Notes under the pieces: model-generated | Told to the model about the DNA's origin: nothing | Seen by the model: the letters and a program-made list of their open reading frames with translations, nothing else | Databases searched by the model: none | Program-made: the position numbers and the translations under genes | Assembly (NCBI GenBank): GCA_963669155.1 | Contig: OZ022593.1 | Coordinates: 13,325,120-13,389,119, forward strand | Direction: 5' to 3' | Source of the DNA: Arbacia lixula | Taxonomy: Eukaryota > Echinodermata > Echinoidea > Arbacioida > Arbaciidae | DNA length: 64,000 nucleotides | In this document: positions 23,201 to 32,536 of the stretch, one piece after another | Position numbering within the stretch: position 1 is the stretch's first letter | Layout of the letters: every line of letters starts with the position of its first letter

Positions 23201-26200
23201 GACTGATATTTTCAATCATGTGGAAGAGTACGTTCAGAGGCATATTGTGCTTGGGAGCTCAGGGAGCGGAAATCGAATAGTTCAGATTTGCTTTCATGAA
23301 CACGCAAGAAGTCTTTCCAAGTCTTTTTATCGCAGTGGTGAGATGCACCAACACACCACTTTATCTCTTATCATGCTTATGTCAGCTTGTGCTTTCCAGA
23401 ATGACATCGATGTAAACATCCAACACGATATCAAAAAGTCTCAAATTTAAAACTTCACATATTGTAGAAAGACATCACCGACATAGTCCCGAAAGGCCTT
23501 TGCAACTCCTGGATTCAGGATCTGGACCTCTATTAACCATGCGTGCAATGGATGCATCCATGAGTGAGGTATCAGAAGATCATTGATCTCTTCAAGGAAA
23601 GAGTTTCCCATCTCTTCAGTTATTAGTTGCTGCTCATTGCGGCAGCTTTCCTGGCTAATTTGATGGGCTGGTGACCTAAAAGTCTGCAGCAATTCTGAGC
23701 AGCAGAGTTAATATCATGCAAGATTACGAGGTAATAAGGTAAAAATTTATGTTAGAATTTTTGATTGCCGCACGTCATCATGGGAGGTGGATCATGAAAC
23801 ACAAGCCTTGTGCTTTTGGTGATCTCCCTATACAGCTTCCAGCTCGTCATAAATCACGCCCTGGTCTGGTACAGCCTGTAAATCCATGGTTCAGCTAGAT
23901 ATTAGTTCCATGAGACAAGTTAATTGATAATAAAAATCTATATTTTCAACAGCTTCTTTTGTGAAGAGAACATTTTCAATTCTCAGCCACTGCGCTCAAT
24001 TTGAAATGACTGGCGATCTCTTTACAATGTTTGCTATTCTAACTAAGTCTGTGGCAACACCATCATGGTCACAACCTTTCTGAAGAGCACCTGTGATGTC
24101 AAGAATCTATCTCTTCCCTGATAATATGTAATTTAGTCCGGTAATATAGTCTTTATTCTCTGGTCGTGTGGATACAGTAGCAGCAGAAAAGAAGGGTGAG
24201 CAAATGAAGGCCTAAAAGTATGGTTTTCTACAGGCTCGAGGACTATGTTAGTCTTCTACCACCATTACTGACCGATACAATTACAAAGCAGGACATCTTT
24301 GGAATCATGAAGCAGAGGTAGAGCATTGAATCTGGATAGCACTGTTAATTCAGATTGAGAGATAACGATCAAGGTTAAGTCACAGTACATTACAATGTAG
24401 CATGTGATGGAAAGAAAATAGATGTTGATTCCAGATAGATTCGTATGAAGATAATACACCAATTGAAAGGGAAAAAGTGTTTATTTCAAGTAAATTACCT
24501 TACAAGGGTGCCAAATGTTAAATGCATTTTGTATTCGGTATACCACAGAAACATATTGCTTGAAATCAATCTGGAATTTCAAAGAAAGGCGCATGTTTTC
24601 TGGAAAATGCACATCATATCAGAATCAGCGTTTGCGAGGGAAAAACGAATTATTTCAATATTATTATCAATAACCTCTCAAGGTCACCAAATGGCAAATA
24701 AATGATGTCACTCATCTGAAAAATATCCCCTAAACCAATTAACTAGATAGGAAAGTGAGCTTTCTGAGATAAAGTGCATATGTTACTAAAGAAACTCAAG
24801 GTTTATGTAAAGGGTCACATGGCAAAGGTGTGAAATGGGGCTTTTGAGATCTCTCAAGTTCGGCAAAGATTAGGCATACACTGAATTTAATTCCTCGGAA
24901 TGAACACATATGCATTTGGGGTACCTTAAATTTTTTTAAATGAAGAAGAGTACACATTTGCACATGAAACACACTCATATTATGAAGTTGAATGTGTCAA
25001 AATGTAAAAAACACACATTTTGAGGAAAATTGTCTCAGGGTCATAGAAGATCAAATATTTTCATTCCTTGGAGTTTTACGGTTATCAAAACATCTTCATA
25101 ACAAAATAAATTGACATATACCAAAGAAATATACAATTTTGATGACGTTAACAGGTGCTAAATTGAAAAAAAAAACATGATTTTGACATCAATGACCTTT
25201 CAAGGTCACTAGAAGCTTAGGTCATAACAGTGACATTTACCAAAGAAACACACCATTTTCATGAAGGTAGCAGGTGCTAAATTGAAAAAAGCATGATTTT
25301 GACGTCAATGAAGATTGAAGGTCACAGGAGGTCACGAGAGGTCAAGTACAAAGTGCTTCCATAGCTTAAATCGAAGCTTAGGTCATAACGATGACATTTA
25401 CCCCAAAATACACAATTTTCATGAAGTTAGCTGGTGCTAAATTGAAAGAAAATGACGTCAATGACCTTTCAAGGTCACCAGAAGTTACCAGAGGTCACCA
25501 GAGGTCAAGTTCAACGTGCTTCCATAGCTTTAATCGAAGCTTAGGTCATAACGATGACATATACCAAAGAAATATATAATTTTAATGAAGTTACCTTGTG
25601 CCAAAGTGAAAAAACATGATTTTGACGTCAATGACCTTTCAAGGTCACCAGAGGTCACCAGAGGTCAAGTACAAAGTGCTTCCATAGCTTTAATCGAAGC
25701 TTAGGTCATAACGATGACATATACCAAAGAAATATATAATTTTAATGAAGTTACCATGTGCCAAAGTGAAAAAACATGATTTTGACGTCAATGACCTTTC
25801 AAGGTCACCAGAGGTCACCAGAGGTCAAGTCAAAAGTGCTTCCATAGCTTAAATCGAAGCTTAGGTCATACCGATGACATATACCAAAGAAATATATAAT
25901 TTTAATGAAGTTAGCTTGTGCCAAAGTGAAAAAAGCATGATTTTGACGTCAATGACCTTTCAAGGTCACCAGAGGTCACCAAAGGTCAAGTCCAAAGTGC
26001 TTCCATAGCTTAAATGAAAGCTTGAGTCACAAAGATGATATGGTGAAAATTTCATGCTTTAGTCATCAAGTGCACAATCGTTGTGGTTAACTGCCTAACT
26101 ATATCAAAGAATGCTTTCAAATCCCAACTGGTAAAAATTTCACTAAAAACACGCGCTGATGTAGATTCGGATACTGATGAAATATTGTTAAATGAATAAG

Positions 26201-27476
26201 ATTTAGGGGGTTACACCAGCTTTGATTGGAAGTGTGTTCTTGACATTTTTATGGTAAATTTTAACATATTTATCGGCGGTATTTAAATCAGATTGTCTGC
26301 TCACATGCCTCCGCCACAAAGTGATATGGTCGGGGGGGGGGGGGGGGGGGGAGGGGGGGGGGCATATTTTCGGGTTGTCCATACGTCCGTCCGCAATAAC
26401 CCAATACATAATTGACCGAATTTCATCAATCTTGGTACAACTATAGTATACGACAGGACAATTAACTAATCAGATTTTGGGGTCAGAAAGTGTAGAGGTT
26501 AAACATCACGGGTCAAATTTAAATCCTAACATTTTTTTTTTACTATTTTTGATCCAGGAGGTTATCGAATCCCTAAAGGTACGGTGGTGATGCTCAACAC
26601 ATACTCCATGCACTTCGACCCGAGAGTCTGGGAGAGTCCAGAGCTCTTCAAGCCAGGTCAGATTCTGGCATAGTCATATGGATGAATGGATGGATGGATG
26701 AATAGCCAAATAGATATAGACAAATGTACAATTATATATTCATAGCTAGGTGGATAGATATATAAATAGATGGTAAGATGGATATAAATATATATATATA
26801 TTAAAAGAGAGAGAGAGAGAGAGAGAGGTGGATAGATAGATGGATATATACATATTGATTTACAGAATACGGATGGATCATCAAAATATAGATAGATATA
26901 TGTAGATATTTACAAATATATTGAAAGATGGATTTATACATATACAAGAAGAAAATGGTAAGGTTAATGATGACTCATAGAAAGATGAAAAATAGAAATA
27001 TATCTAAACAACGACAGTTGAAAAGACGTGTACAATAAATGAAGGGGAGAAAGAGTGAACAGTTAAGAAACCCAAGTAGGTTCACAACAAGAAGAAGAAC
27101 TTGTCATATCAATGGTACATATTTCATTTTAAATGAGATTTAACAGATCTAATGACCTCATATGGATCGTGTCTTTTAATCAATCATAGAACACTTCTTG
27201 GACGAGAGCGGCACAGTGGGTCAGCACCCTCCAAGCTTTATGCCCTTCGGGGCGGGTCGGCGCAGCTGCCTGGGAGAGTCCGTAGCCAAGGCAGATCTCT
27301 TCCTCATCTTCACCTGGCTGATGCAGAACTACACCTTCAGCAAGGTGCCCGCCGATGGGTCGGCCGACAGCGGGCCGGAGCAGCCCAATACTAGAGATCT
27401 TCTACGAGTCATCAAAAACTCCGCTGTCGGACGGAATCTCGAGAACTACAAGTTGATAATTCAAAAACGGGTTTGA
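15139..27476 (+). CDS. Microsomal cytochrome P450, clan 2 (CYP1/CYP17-like), complete gene of nine exons
   Basis: Haem-thiolate mono-oxygenase predicted to sit on the ER membrane and to use NADPH-P450 reductase. Exons: 15139-15313, 15823-15996, 17425-17518, 17895-18053, 19114-19322, 19711-19836, 20397-20636, 26558-26656, 27190-27476. All junctions are GT-AG with matching phases and give 520 codons plus a stop, a normal family length. Visible landmarks are an N-terminal membrane anchor (about 20-36), the Pro-rich hinge [15 protein letters not shown] (41-55), helix C TWKVHHK (135-141), helix I AGIQTT (313-318), the K-helix ExxR motif E370-R373, the meander PELFKPEHF, and the haem loop [14 protein letters not shown] with thiolate Cys452. 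Oddities: the acidic residue before the helix-I Thr is Gln316, and the WxxxR Arg is His140. The ATG at 15139 is the first of several close Met codons. The haem loop and intron-rich structure fit clan 2 vertebrate-type CYP1/CYP17 relatives; the substrate cannot be read from sequence. Confidence 0.93.
15460..15540. repeat. (GAT)n microsatellite in P450 intron 1
   Basis: GATGATGAT runs with a few TAATGATGG interruptions, from about 15455 to 15535. Simple repeat without coding meaning. Confidence 0.9.
15823..15996 (+). CDS. P450 exon 2
   Basis: Acceptor TTGCTGTAG, donor TCGT before GTGAGT, phases 1-1. Contains [19 protein letters not shown], the beta-1 sheet region typical of clan 2, and ends GRPDFFS. 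The donor at 15997 rather than 15995 is required to stay in frame with exon 3. Confidence 0.92.
16020..16610. repeat. Polypyrimidine region in P450 intron 2
   Basis: About 600 bp of CT-rich sequence, mostly on one strand, with a pure (CT)n core at 16462-16503 and C tracts at 16430 and 16450. Confidence 0.85.
17425..17518 (+). CDS. P450 exon 3: helix C
   Basis: Acceptor TCTCTCGTCAG, donor CTGAG before GTATAT, phases 1-2. Encodes [20 protein letters not shown] and the start of helix C. The haem-propionate Arg of the WxxxR motif is His140 here, with Lys141 next to it. Confidence 0.9.
17895..18053 (+). CDS. P450 exon 4
   Basis: Acceptor TTTGCACAG, donor AAAGA before GTACGT, phases 2-2. Encodes [20 protein letters not shown] and onward to [12 protein letters not shown], the helix D/E segment ending in the usual FG-x-x motif. 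Confidence 0.92.
18085..19055. repeat. Homopurine tract of about 0.97 kb, including (GAA)n, in P450 intron 4
   Basis: Starts 30 bp after the exon 4 donor with (GA)n, then GAGACAGA-type sequence, then an interrupted (GAA)n block of about 290 bp at 18712-19003. The strand is almost entirely purine, with scattered C and T. It ends about 60 bp before exon 5. Long Leu/Ser or Arg/Glu frames here are artefacts. Confidence 0.95.
19114..19322 (+). CDS. P450 exon 5
   Basis: Acceptor TTTCCTAG, donor CCAG before GTACAG, phases 2-1. Encodes [20 protein letters not shown] through [16 protein letters not shown], the F-G region with the expected D-x-x-P pattern. Confidence 0.93.
19711..19836 (+). CDS. P450 exon 6: start of helix I
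   Basis: Acceptor ATTTTATAG, donor GCAG before GTACAC, phases 1-1. Encodes [20 protein letters not shown] and ends VLTVSNMFA, the first half of helix I. Confidence 0.93.
20166..20252. repeat. Self-complementary compound microsatellite (ACT)n(AGT)n
   Basis: (ACT)n from 20166 to about 20217 switches directly to (GTA)n to about 20245. The two halves are reverse complements and can fold into a hairpin. It lies in P450 intron 6. Confidence 0.9.
20397..20636 (+). CDS. P450 exon 7: helix I centre to helix K
   Basis: A poly-C/CTTCAG acceptor and a TACA donor before GTGAGT, phases 1-1. Holds the oxygen-binding motif AGIQTTTET and the K-helix NEIMR (ExxR). GC content is much higher than in the introns. 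Confidence 0.94.
20745..20890. repeat. Dispersed repeat, copy in P450 intron 7
   Basis: GCGGGCTGGTGTC, TGTTTGCTCTACCCA, TCTTGACAACATG and ACTTTGG words occur in the same order at 35778-35905. The family is unknown. Confidence 0.7.
21535..22440. repeat. Left array of about 160-bp units with AGGTCA half-sites
   Basis: Six units (cores near 21575, 21735, 21898, 22055, 22225, 22390). The typical core is TGACCT-CTGG-TGACCT-CTGG-TGACCT followed by TTAA or TGAA and AGGTCA. In the first unit the half-sites are at 21575-21580, 21585-21590, 21595-21600 and 21605-21610. The unit near 22225 is degenerate. Confidence 0.92.
25180..26050. repeat. Right array of about 160-bp units with AGGTCA half-sites
   Basis: Inverted counterpart of the left array. 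Cores near 25190 (truncated), 25310, 25460, 25630, 25790 and 25950 read TGACCT-TTCA-AGGTCA-CCAG-AGGTCA followed by CCAG and AGGTCA. The spacing of adjacent direct half-sites is four bases. Confidence 0.92.
26330..26362. repeat. Poly-G tract
   Basis: About 30 G with one A, in P450 intron 7. Also in introns 7-8 are a GATA/GGAT-rich stretch at 26680-27000 and a short (GA)n at 26805-26826. Confidence 0.9.
26558..26656 (+). CDS. P450 exon 8: meander
   Basis: Acceptor TTTGATCCAG, donor CCAG before GTCAGA, phases 1-1. Encodes [20 protein letters not shown] followed by [12 protein letters not shown]. The preceding intron is 5.9 kb. Confidence 0.94.
27190..27476 (+). CDS. P450 exon 9: haem-binding loop and C-terminus
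   Basis: Acceptor TCAATCATAG, phase 1 entry, stop TGA at 27474-27476. Contains the haem signature [11 protein letters not shown] (Cys452 as thiolate ligand) and ends IIQKRV. Confidence 0.96.
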
Positions 27477-27762
27477 ACGTCGTACTGGCGGAGTTTCGTT
27501 ACGCGGAAAGCAAATAGAATGGATGAACTGTAACGATTACCCGTAATACCTCATTTGGCCTGCATGAAACTCGATACTCTTCGGATGGCCTTTCAATTTT
27601 ACTTTTGTTTTTAGAATAGGCTTTTCGTTACCATGGTTACGTAAGTCCAGTTTTGACTTAAGCATTTGTATTACTCGAGCTTTATGATAACGTCTTTTCG
27701 AAAGATAACAGCGTGGGCATACAGGTCGAAGTGGCGCTGTCTGATTTGGCTGAAGAAATGTA

Positions 27763-27768
27763 AATAAA
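27763..27768 (+). terminator. Candidate poly(A) signal of the P450
   Basis: AATAAA lies 287 bp after the stop codon, in a plausible 3' UTR. The cleavage site cannot be seen directly. Confidence 0.4.
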
Positions 27769-27869
27769 CCCTTTAAAAATTGAAAGTAATTGTTATCATT
27801 GTGTATTTCTATCCTTAACTTAGTCAGTACGCCCCGAACGAGACAGAAATACTCTCTCTCCAACAAATG

Positions 27870-29840
27870 ATTCTACTCTCTCAGACCTACGGATGTACTG
27901 CTGAGCGTTCATTAACACACATGTAGAGCTCTATGATATACCCCACCAGCTCTATCTATAACGAGAAGCATAAACGTCAACTTACACGTCGAATGTCTGG
28001 AGAAGCTAATTACAGATCCAGTTACCAAAAGCTTATAATACCTATACAACAGATGAATTTCTTAGAGCAAGGATCAGATGGTCTTTGAAAGTTGAACCCT
28101 AAATTGAGTGTAGTAAAAGTGGTGAAAGTATATCGGTGAAGAGGGTTGCAATGATGTTTTTCATTGGACAAAAGCACAAGTATTAGATATGTTATTGAAT
28201 AATTCTACCGCATCATCTGGTCATGAATGAGAACTATGTGATCGCAGTGCTGCGCTATATATCATCCACATATTGCTAAAAACACGTTTAAAGATGATAT
28301 TCATAGAAAATCTAAAAATATGAGGATATTCATCTAAAGAAAGCTTATAAGCCATACAATGAGCTCGGATGACATTCAAACAATATATCACTTTCCAAAA
28401 AGCGAAATTAAGGTCAAACAATCACCGTATTCTCGGGGACAAATTTGCCCTACTGTCATCCGAAACGGCCTTTAGGTCTGACGTAAGAAAAGGGATGCGT
28501 TATTTTGCATCAAACATGCCAATCCGCATGTTCTTTTCCGCCAGAAGCATCATGCATTGTTAATGAAACTGTGATGGCAGTTGCTAGTGGATTAACAGGT
28601 GTGATACACAATGGTCATTGTGAAGCGTATCCCGGCTGTGACGGACACACAACGCCACTTTCCCTGAGGCGATTTCGTAGGTCAGGAAGAGAGTCAATTT
28701 AGTAAAAATTTTACTTTCATTAAACACAAAACTGAACACTTTCATGGCATGTTAGCTGCATAAATTTCTTTAATAACTCATTCAATTATAAAATAAACTA
28801 TATTTATTTGATTTTATTTCCTATGAATATCACCTTTAAGAAGTTCGGTGGCATTTGAAATGCCTGAGCACAAACTCCGCCTGAAAACAAACGATTTAAG
28901 AAGAAAGGAGAGGGTGGAGAGGAGGAATATAAAGGAGTATAAAGGAATAAGAGCTAGCAAGAAAGGAGGATAAATAAGAGGATAAACGGTACGAATGAAA
29001 TACGAAACTGAGGAGAAGGGAGCAGTGGGACGACAATAAGCCAGTTCATAGTTACATCATGGTCGGACATTCCACTGAATCAAGAACGACTAGGGATTTG
29101 ATCATGAAGCTGTGTAGGAGTGTTATTTTATAGCATGTCCATACCAACCATAGAAGCAGGTGCATATGGTGGATGTTCTTTCACTACCTTCTCAGAGCTG
29201 AATCGCTGTTGTCATATCTGCATTATTATGGGTATAAATGTGGTCCACTATCTATGTAATATCCATTTTACTCTGTGAGTGGTACAATTGGCCCGAGGTC
29301 ATTCGTACCAGTAATAATCTACTCATGCGCACATTGCAACTATGAACTCTCTTATTGCAACCATTTCGACATAATCCACCAAGCAATATATCTTTTTCAT
29401 CTACTGCAAATATTTAATCAGAATATACATTAAATTAAGTTATTTACGCAATATTTCACATTGATGACAGCATGACACTTAAAATTGCACATCAAACTAC
29501 GTGTACATGTAATGAATAAAACATTTGTTCAACGTTACACCGGAGCGGGGGCGCTATGCTACCATTCTAAGCGATACCGAGTCAGGATATAAAGCACAAA
29601 GGCAACGTGAACACTGTAATGCAGAATACAATAAACATACCATAAATGTGACTCCCATGTGATTAATGATAATATACATTTTCCATTTCAAGACAATTAC
29701 GAAGAAAAACTGGCATAGTAATTAATGTCCTCAAGCATGTAGAATTTGGTGCTAAAATAAATTATATTGATGTGTATTACATGTTTACGGTTAAAACACG
29801 AAATCAGTAGTTTTTACGAATGAAGAAAAGGATAGCTCCT
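27870..29840. other. Intergenic sequence between convergent genes; nothing recognised
   Basis: AT-rich, with no splice-bounded exon or RNA gene on either strand. The P450 (plus) and the YWTD gene (minus) are tail to tail across 27477-32219. Confidence 0.5.
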
Positions 29841-29929
29841 AACCTATTTAAAAGGTATCATTTTTAACGTAATTTCATGATGTACACATATCACACGGTG
29901 TACCCACTCAAATTTCATGTATGTTGTTA

Positions 29930-30600
29930 CGATATGATCGGAAAACATTTGAAATCTTACATGCAAGTCCCCCCAGTGACACTCTACTTTAACTACCTGT
30001 ACAATAATGACAATATTCACAAATGAAGGTGAAAATTCAAACGCATGTGAATCAAAATATCGCACAAAAATATTGCTTAAAATCACAAAAATTACTTCCA
30101 AAAGCTCATATACATTCAAAAGCAATACATGTACATGTATGCATTATATTTTATACTTATGAATTAATTGCGTGTTTATTATCTTATCACAATAAAGCAA
30201 AACAGTTTTTGAAGTGGTGAGAGTGACTGTCTACTTAAACCTCATCTACAATAACGACAAATTCAACATATGGTAGGGTTACAATTTAAATGCGTACCTC
30301 TCACAAAACCATGAAACGTCTTCTTGAAATTTTACTCTCAAGTCATCAAAATTGGTTGTTTATTTAGACTAAATTTTCAGTACCGAAAATATTTACAATC
30401 TTTTAGGGTTAAGATTTAATTGCGTATAAATCACAATATCACAGAAACACTCTCTTTAAGCCTTAAAATCAAGTCACAAAAAATAACTGCCTACTTAAAC
30501 GACAAATATTCACTGTATTTCAGATAAATTATTTTATTTGAACGCGTGCATATCAAAATATCACCGAAAAAAGGTTTAACAAAGTGTTCTACCCAGAAAC
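29930..30600. repeat. Degenerate tandem repeat
   Basis: Words like CTACTTAAAC, ACAATAATGACAA, ATTCAAACGCATGTGAATCA and ATATCGCACAAAAATATTGC recur in the same order three or four times with heavy divergence (starts near 29985, 30225, 30380 and 30490). Period is roughly 130-240 bp. Class unknown. Confidence 0.5.
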
Positions 30601-31228
30601 GGAAACTGGGCATACCCGGTTCCCAGTAAGGCATCAATGTCAGCTTGTTTTAACTATTTTTTCATTATGATTTAAAAAAATTGATGTGTGCAATCAGTAG
30701 TCGAATTGTTGTGCTACCGTACAAGATAAATGCTTGTCGAAATTCCTTGGAGAAATGTTGTGTGAGAAGGATTCTACTAGAAGTTGTTTATCTGTCTTTG
30801 AAAGGATTATTCATACCACTGTACACATTGCATGCACTTGCGGCGCCTTTAAGGTACAATGCAAACGTTCCAATGGACACGCAATGGCAATGCATGCAAG
30901 CAACCAGTTAGGATCGATATTCACCTTTTTTTTTGTCAATATTGCGACACATGCTGTACATGTGCACAGTTGCTGGGTACCCCAAAATAATCTCGTTTTA
31001 CGTTGTCAGCGCCGGTTTTAACATTTCCAAGGAAAGGGGTTCAGCTGTACTCAGGCGAAAACAATTTGTTTGGATTTAGAAACATCATTTCAATCTAGTG
31101 TCTATGGTCTTTTATGTAATTCCAAGAGAAATTGCAGAGTTTTATGTCATTTGTTATATCATCATTATCATATTTAACGATATGTTACACTTCTTTCCAT
31201 TTATTTCAATTATTATCAATAATAAGGG

Positions 31229-31281
31229 AGAATGGAAAGAAAGAGAGAGAAAAAGAGAGAGAGAGAGAGAGAGATAGAGAA

Positions 31282-31315
<34 letters not shown>

Positions 31316-31529
31316 AAGGGGTGGGGTGGGAGACAGAGACAGGCGAGGTGGGATATAATTATGAGGAAGGTAGGGGCGGAAGGGGGAGGGTGGGGACGAA
31401 TAGAAATTCAAGAGAGGTTGAGACAGAGAGTGGGTGGTATATGAGAAAGACAAGCAGAGATAAATGAGGATCATTCATTTATACATGTGATACATGTATA
31501 AAGAGGCATAGGGAGAGAACAGGACAGAG

Positions 31530-31579
<50 letters not shown>

Positions 31580-31580
31580 G
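31229..31580. repeat. GA microsatellites
   Basis: (GA)n at about 31237-31305 and 31531-31576, separated by G/A-rich sequence. Confidence 0.93.
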
Positions 31581-31599
31581 CAAGGGGATTAGGGAGGAG

Positions 31600-31872
31600 A
31601 ACAGGGGAGGGAGAACGAAGGAGAGATTATTAATAGTTTATAAATATGTCCACCAATTTACGAAATCCAATCGGATTAGTGGGGTCGCCTGCCCGTTTAA
31701 GCTCTTGCGTCTTCCCCAGATATCTCTTAATCACACCACCGTAGCCTGTACTACACGCATGGGCCACGTTTCAGCCATTGGACCAGTAGAGGACGGGCTC
31801 ACACATGATTGCTTTTCTCCCGGTTCCTCCAATAACCCCGTGCGGAATTTTACCGCGGACTGCTCGCTAGAA
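31600..31872 (-). pseudogene. Decayed duplicate of the terminal YWTD exon
   Basis: Minus-strand copy of the 3' part of the exon at 32220-32536 (matching 32190-32462), about 590 bp further downstream. Translation recovers DKDSSEQS, YWSNG-stop-NV, YLGKTQELKRA and FINY-stop, in more than one frame. There is a frameshift before YWSNG and an in-frame TGA inside it. The 5' part of the exon and its splice site are missing, so this is a dead tandem duplicate. Confidence 0.82.
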
Positions 31873-32026
31873 TCCTTGTCCGCGTATCAGTCCCGCGCCG
31901 CACTCCCCCTGCTATTTTGCGGATGCAGTTTCGCTTACCGCAATATTGCGGCATTGTTACTAGGTCTCGATCTGCTAAAAAGCAGCAAAATAAGCGGGAA
32001 AAAGGAGGAAGCAAATAGCGAATAAT

Positions 32027-32131
32027 TGAGTGGTTCCCATTCATATACGCAGCTATCGGTAATGCATCAGCAACATTGCCGCAAATGTTGCGCCTTTTTT
32101 GCGGATAGGCGGTGTATATGAACGGGGTTTA
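32027..32131. repeat. Short inverted repeat
   Basis: AGTGGTTCCCATTCATATAC and, inverted, GTATATGAACGGGGTTT flank a segment with CCGCAA/TTGCGG words. Possible small MITE; not assigned. Confidence 0.35.
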
Positions 32132-32219
32132 AGATTCAGTACATCCAAGAAAGCAACAGGATGAAACACGGGGTAGTAAAGAGTGAAATGAGTAGAGGGT
32201 AGGGAGAACGAAAGATAGA

Positions 32220-32536
32220 TCAATAATAGTTTATAAACATGTCCTTCAGTTTTCTAAATTCTATTGGATTATTGGTCTCGTTTGCCCGTTTGAGCTCTTG
32301 CCTCTTCCCGAGATATTTACCAACCGTATCATAGGAGGTTAAAGTGCGGGTACCATATGCATGGAGCACATTCCCGCCATTGGACCAGTACACAACGTGT
32401 TCATACATGGTTAGACTTCCGAGGGTTCCTCCGTTAATCCCGTAGAGTCTTATGCCGGACTGCTCGCTAGAATCCTTGTCCGTGAGGGCTGTATATACCG
32501 CGCTGTTCTCGGTGTCAGCCATGTATATGTGCCCCT
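32220..32536 (-). CDS. YWTD propeller exon 4, terminal
   Basis: The only AG acceptor available for 1.4 kb is GGATCTTAG (AG at 32537-32538), giving phase 1 entry. Joined to exon 3 it reads GLAVYPC-EGHIYMADTENSAV, which aligns without a gap to the usual GLA-D-W-x-x-G-I-Y-W-x-D blade spacing. It continues through YEHVVYWSNGGNVLHAYG to FINYY and TGA at 32220-32222. Immediately upstream, inside the presumed intron, the same frame reads LDWIL, which looks like an alternative blade start. The last residues are hydrophilic, so the protein seems to end after the propeller. Confidence 0.78.

Larger units (their letters stand above)
21484..26080. mobile_element. Fold-back-type element of about 4.6 kb with tandem-repeat inverted ends, in P450 intron 7
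   Basis: The left arm (21484-22440) and right arm (25150-26080) are inverted copies of each other. The outer ends read GGATTGTGCACTTAATGACT and, on the opposite strand, CGATTGTGCACTTGATGACT. Each arm is about six tandem units of about 160 bp. Between the arms lie about 2.7 kb of AT-rich DNA without an intact transposase; open frames at 23058-23450 (+) and 23447-23692 (-) are not recognised. This structure resembles fold-back DNA transposons with repetitive long termini. No target duplication was identified with confidence. Confidence 0.7.

Noticed and set aside
23058..23692. Transposase in the interior of the fold-back element
   Set aside because: Two opposing open frames exist, but no catalytic DDE/DDD pattern or zinc finger could be recognised.
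27537..27866. Minus-strand open frame after the P450 stop as a gene
   Set aside because: It lies in the likely P450 3' UTR, includes the AATAAA region on the other strand and has no recognisable motif.
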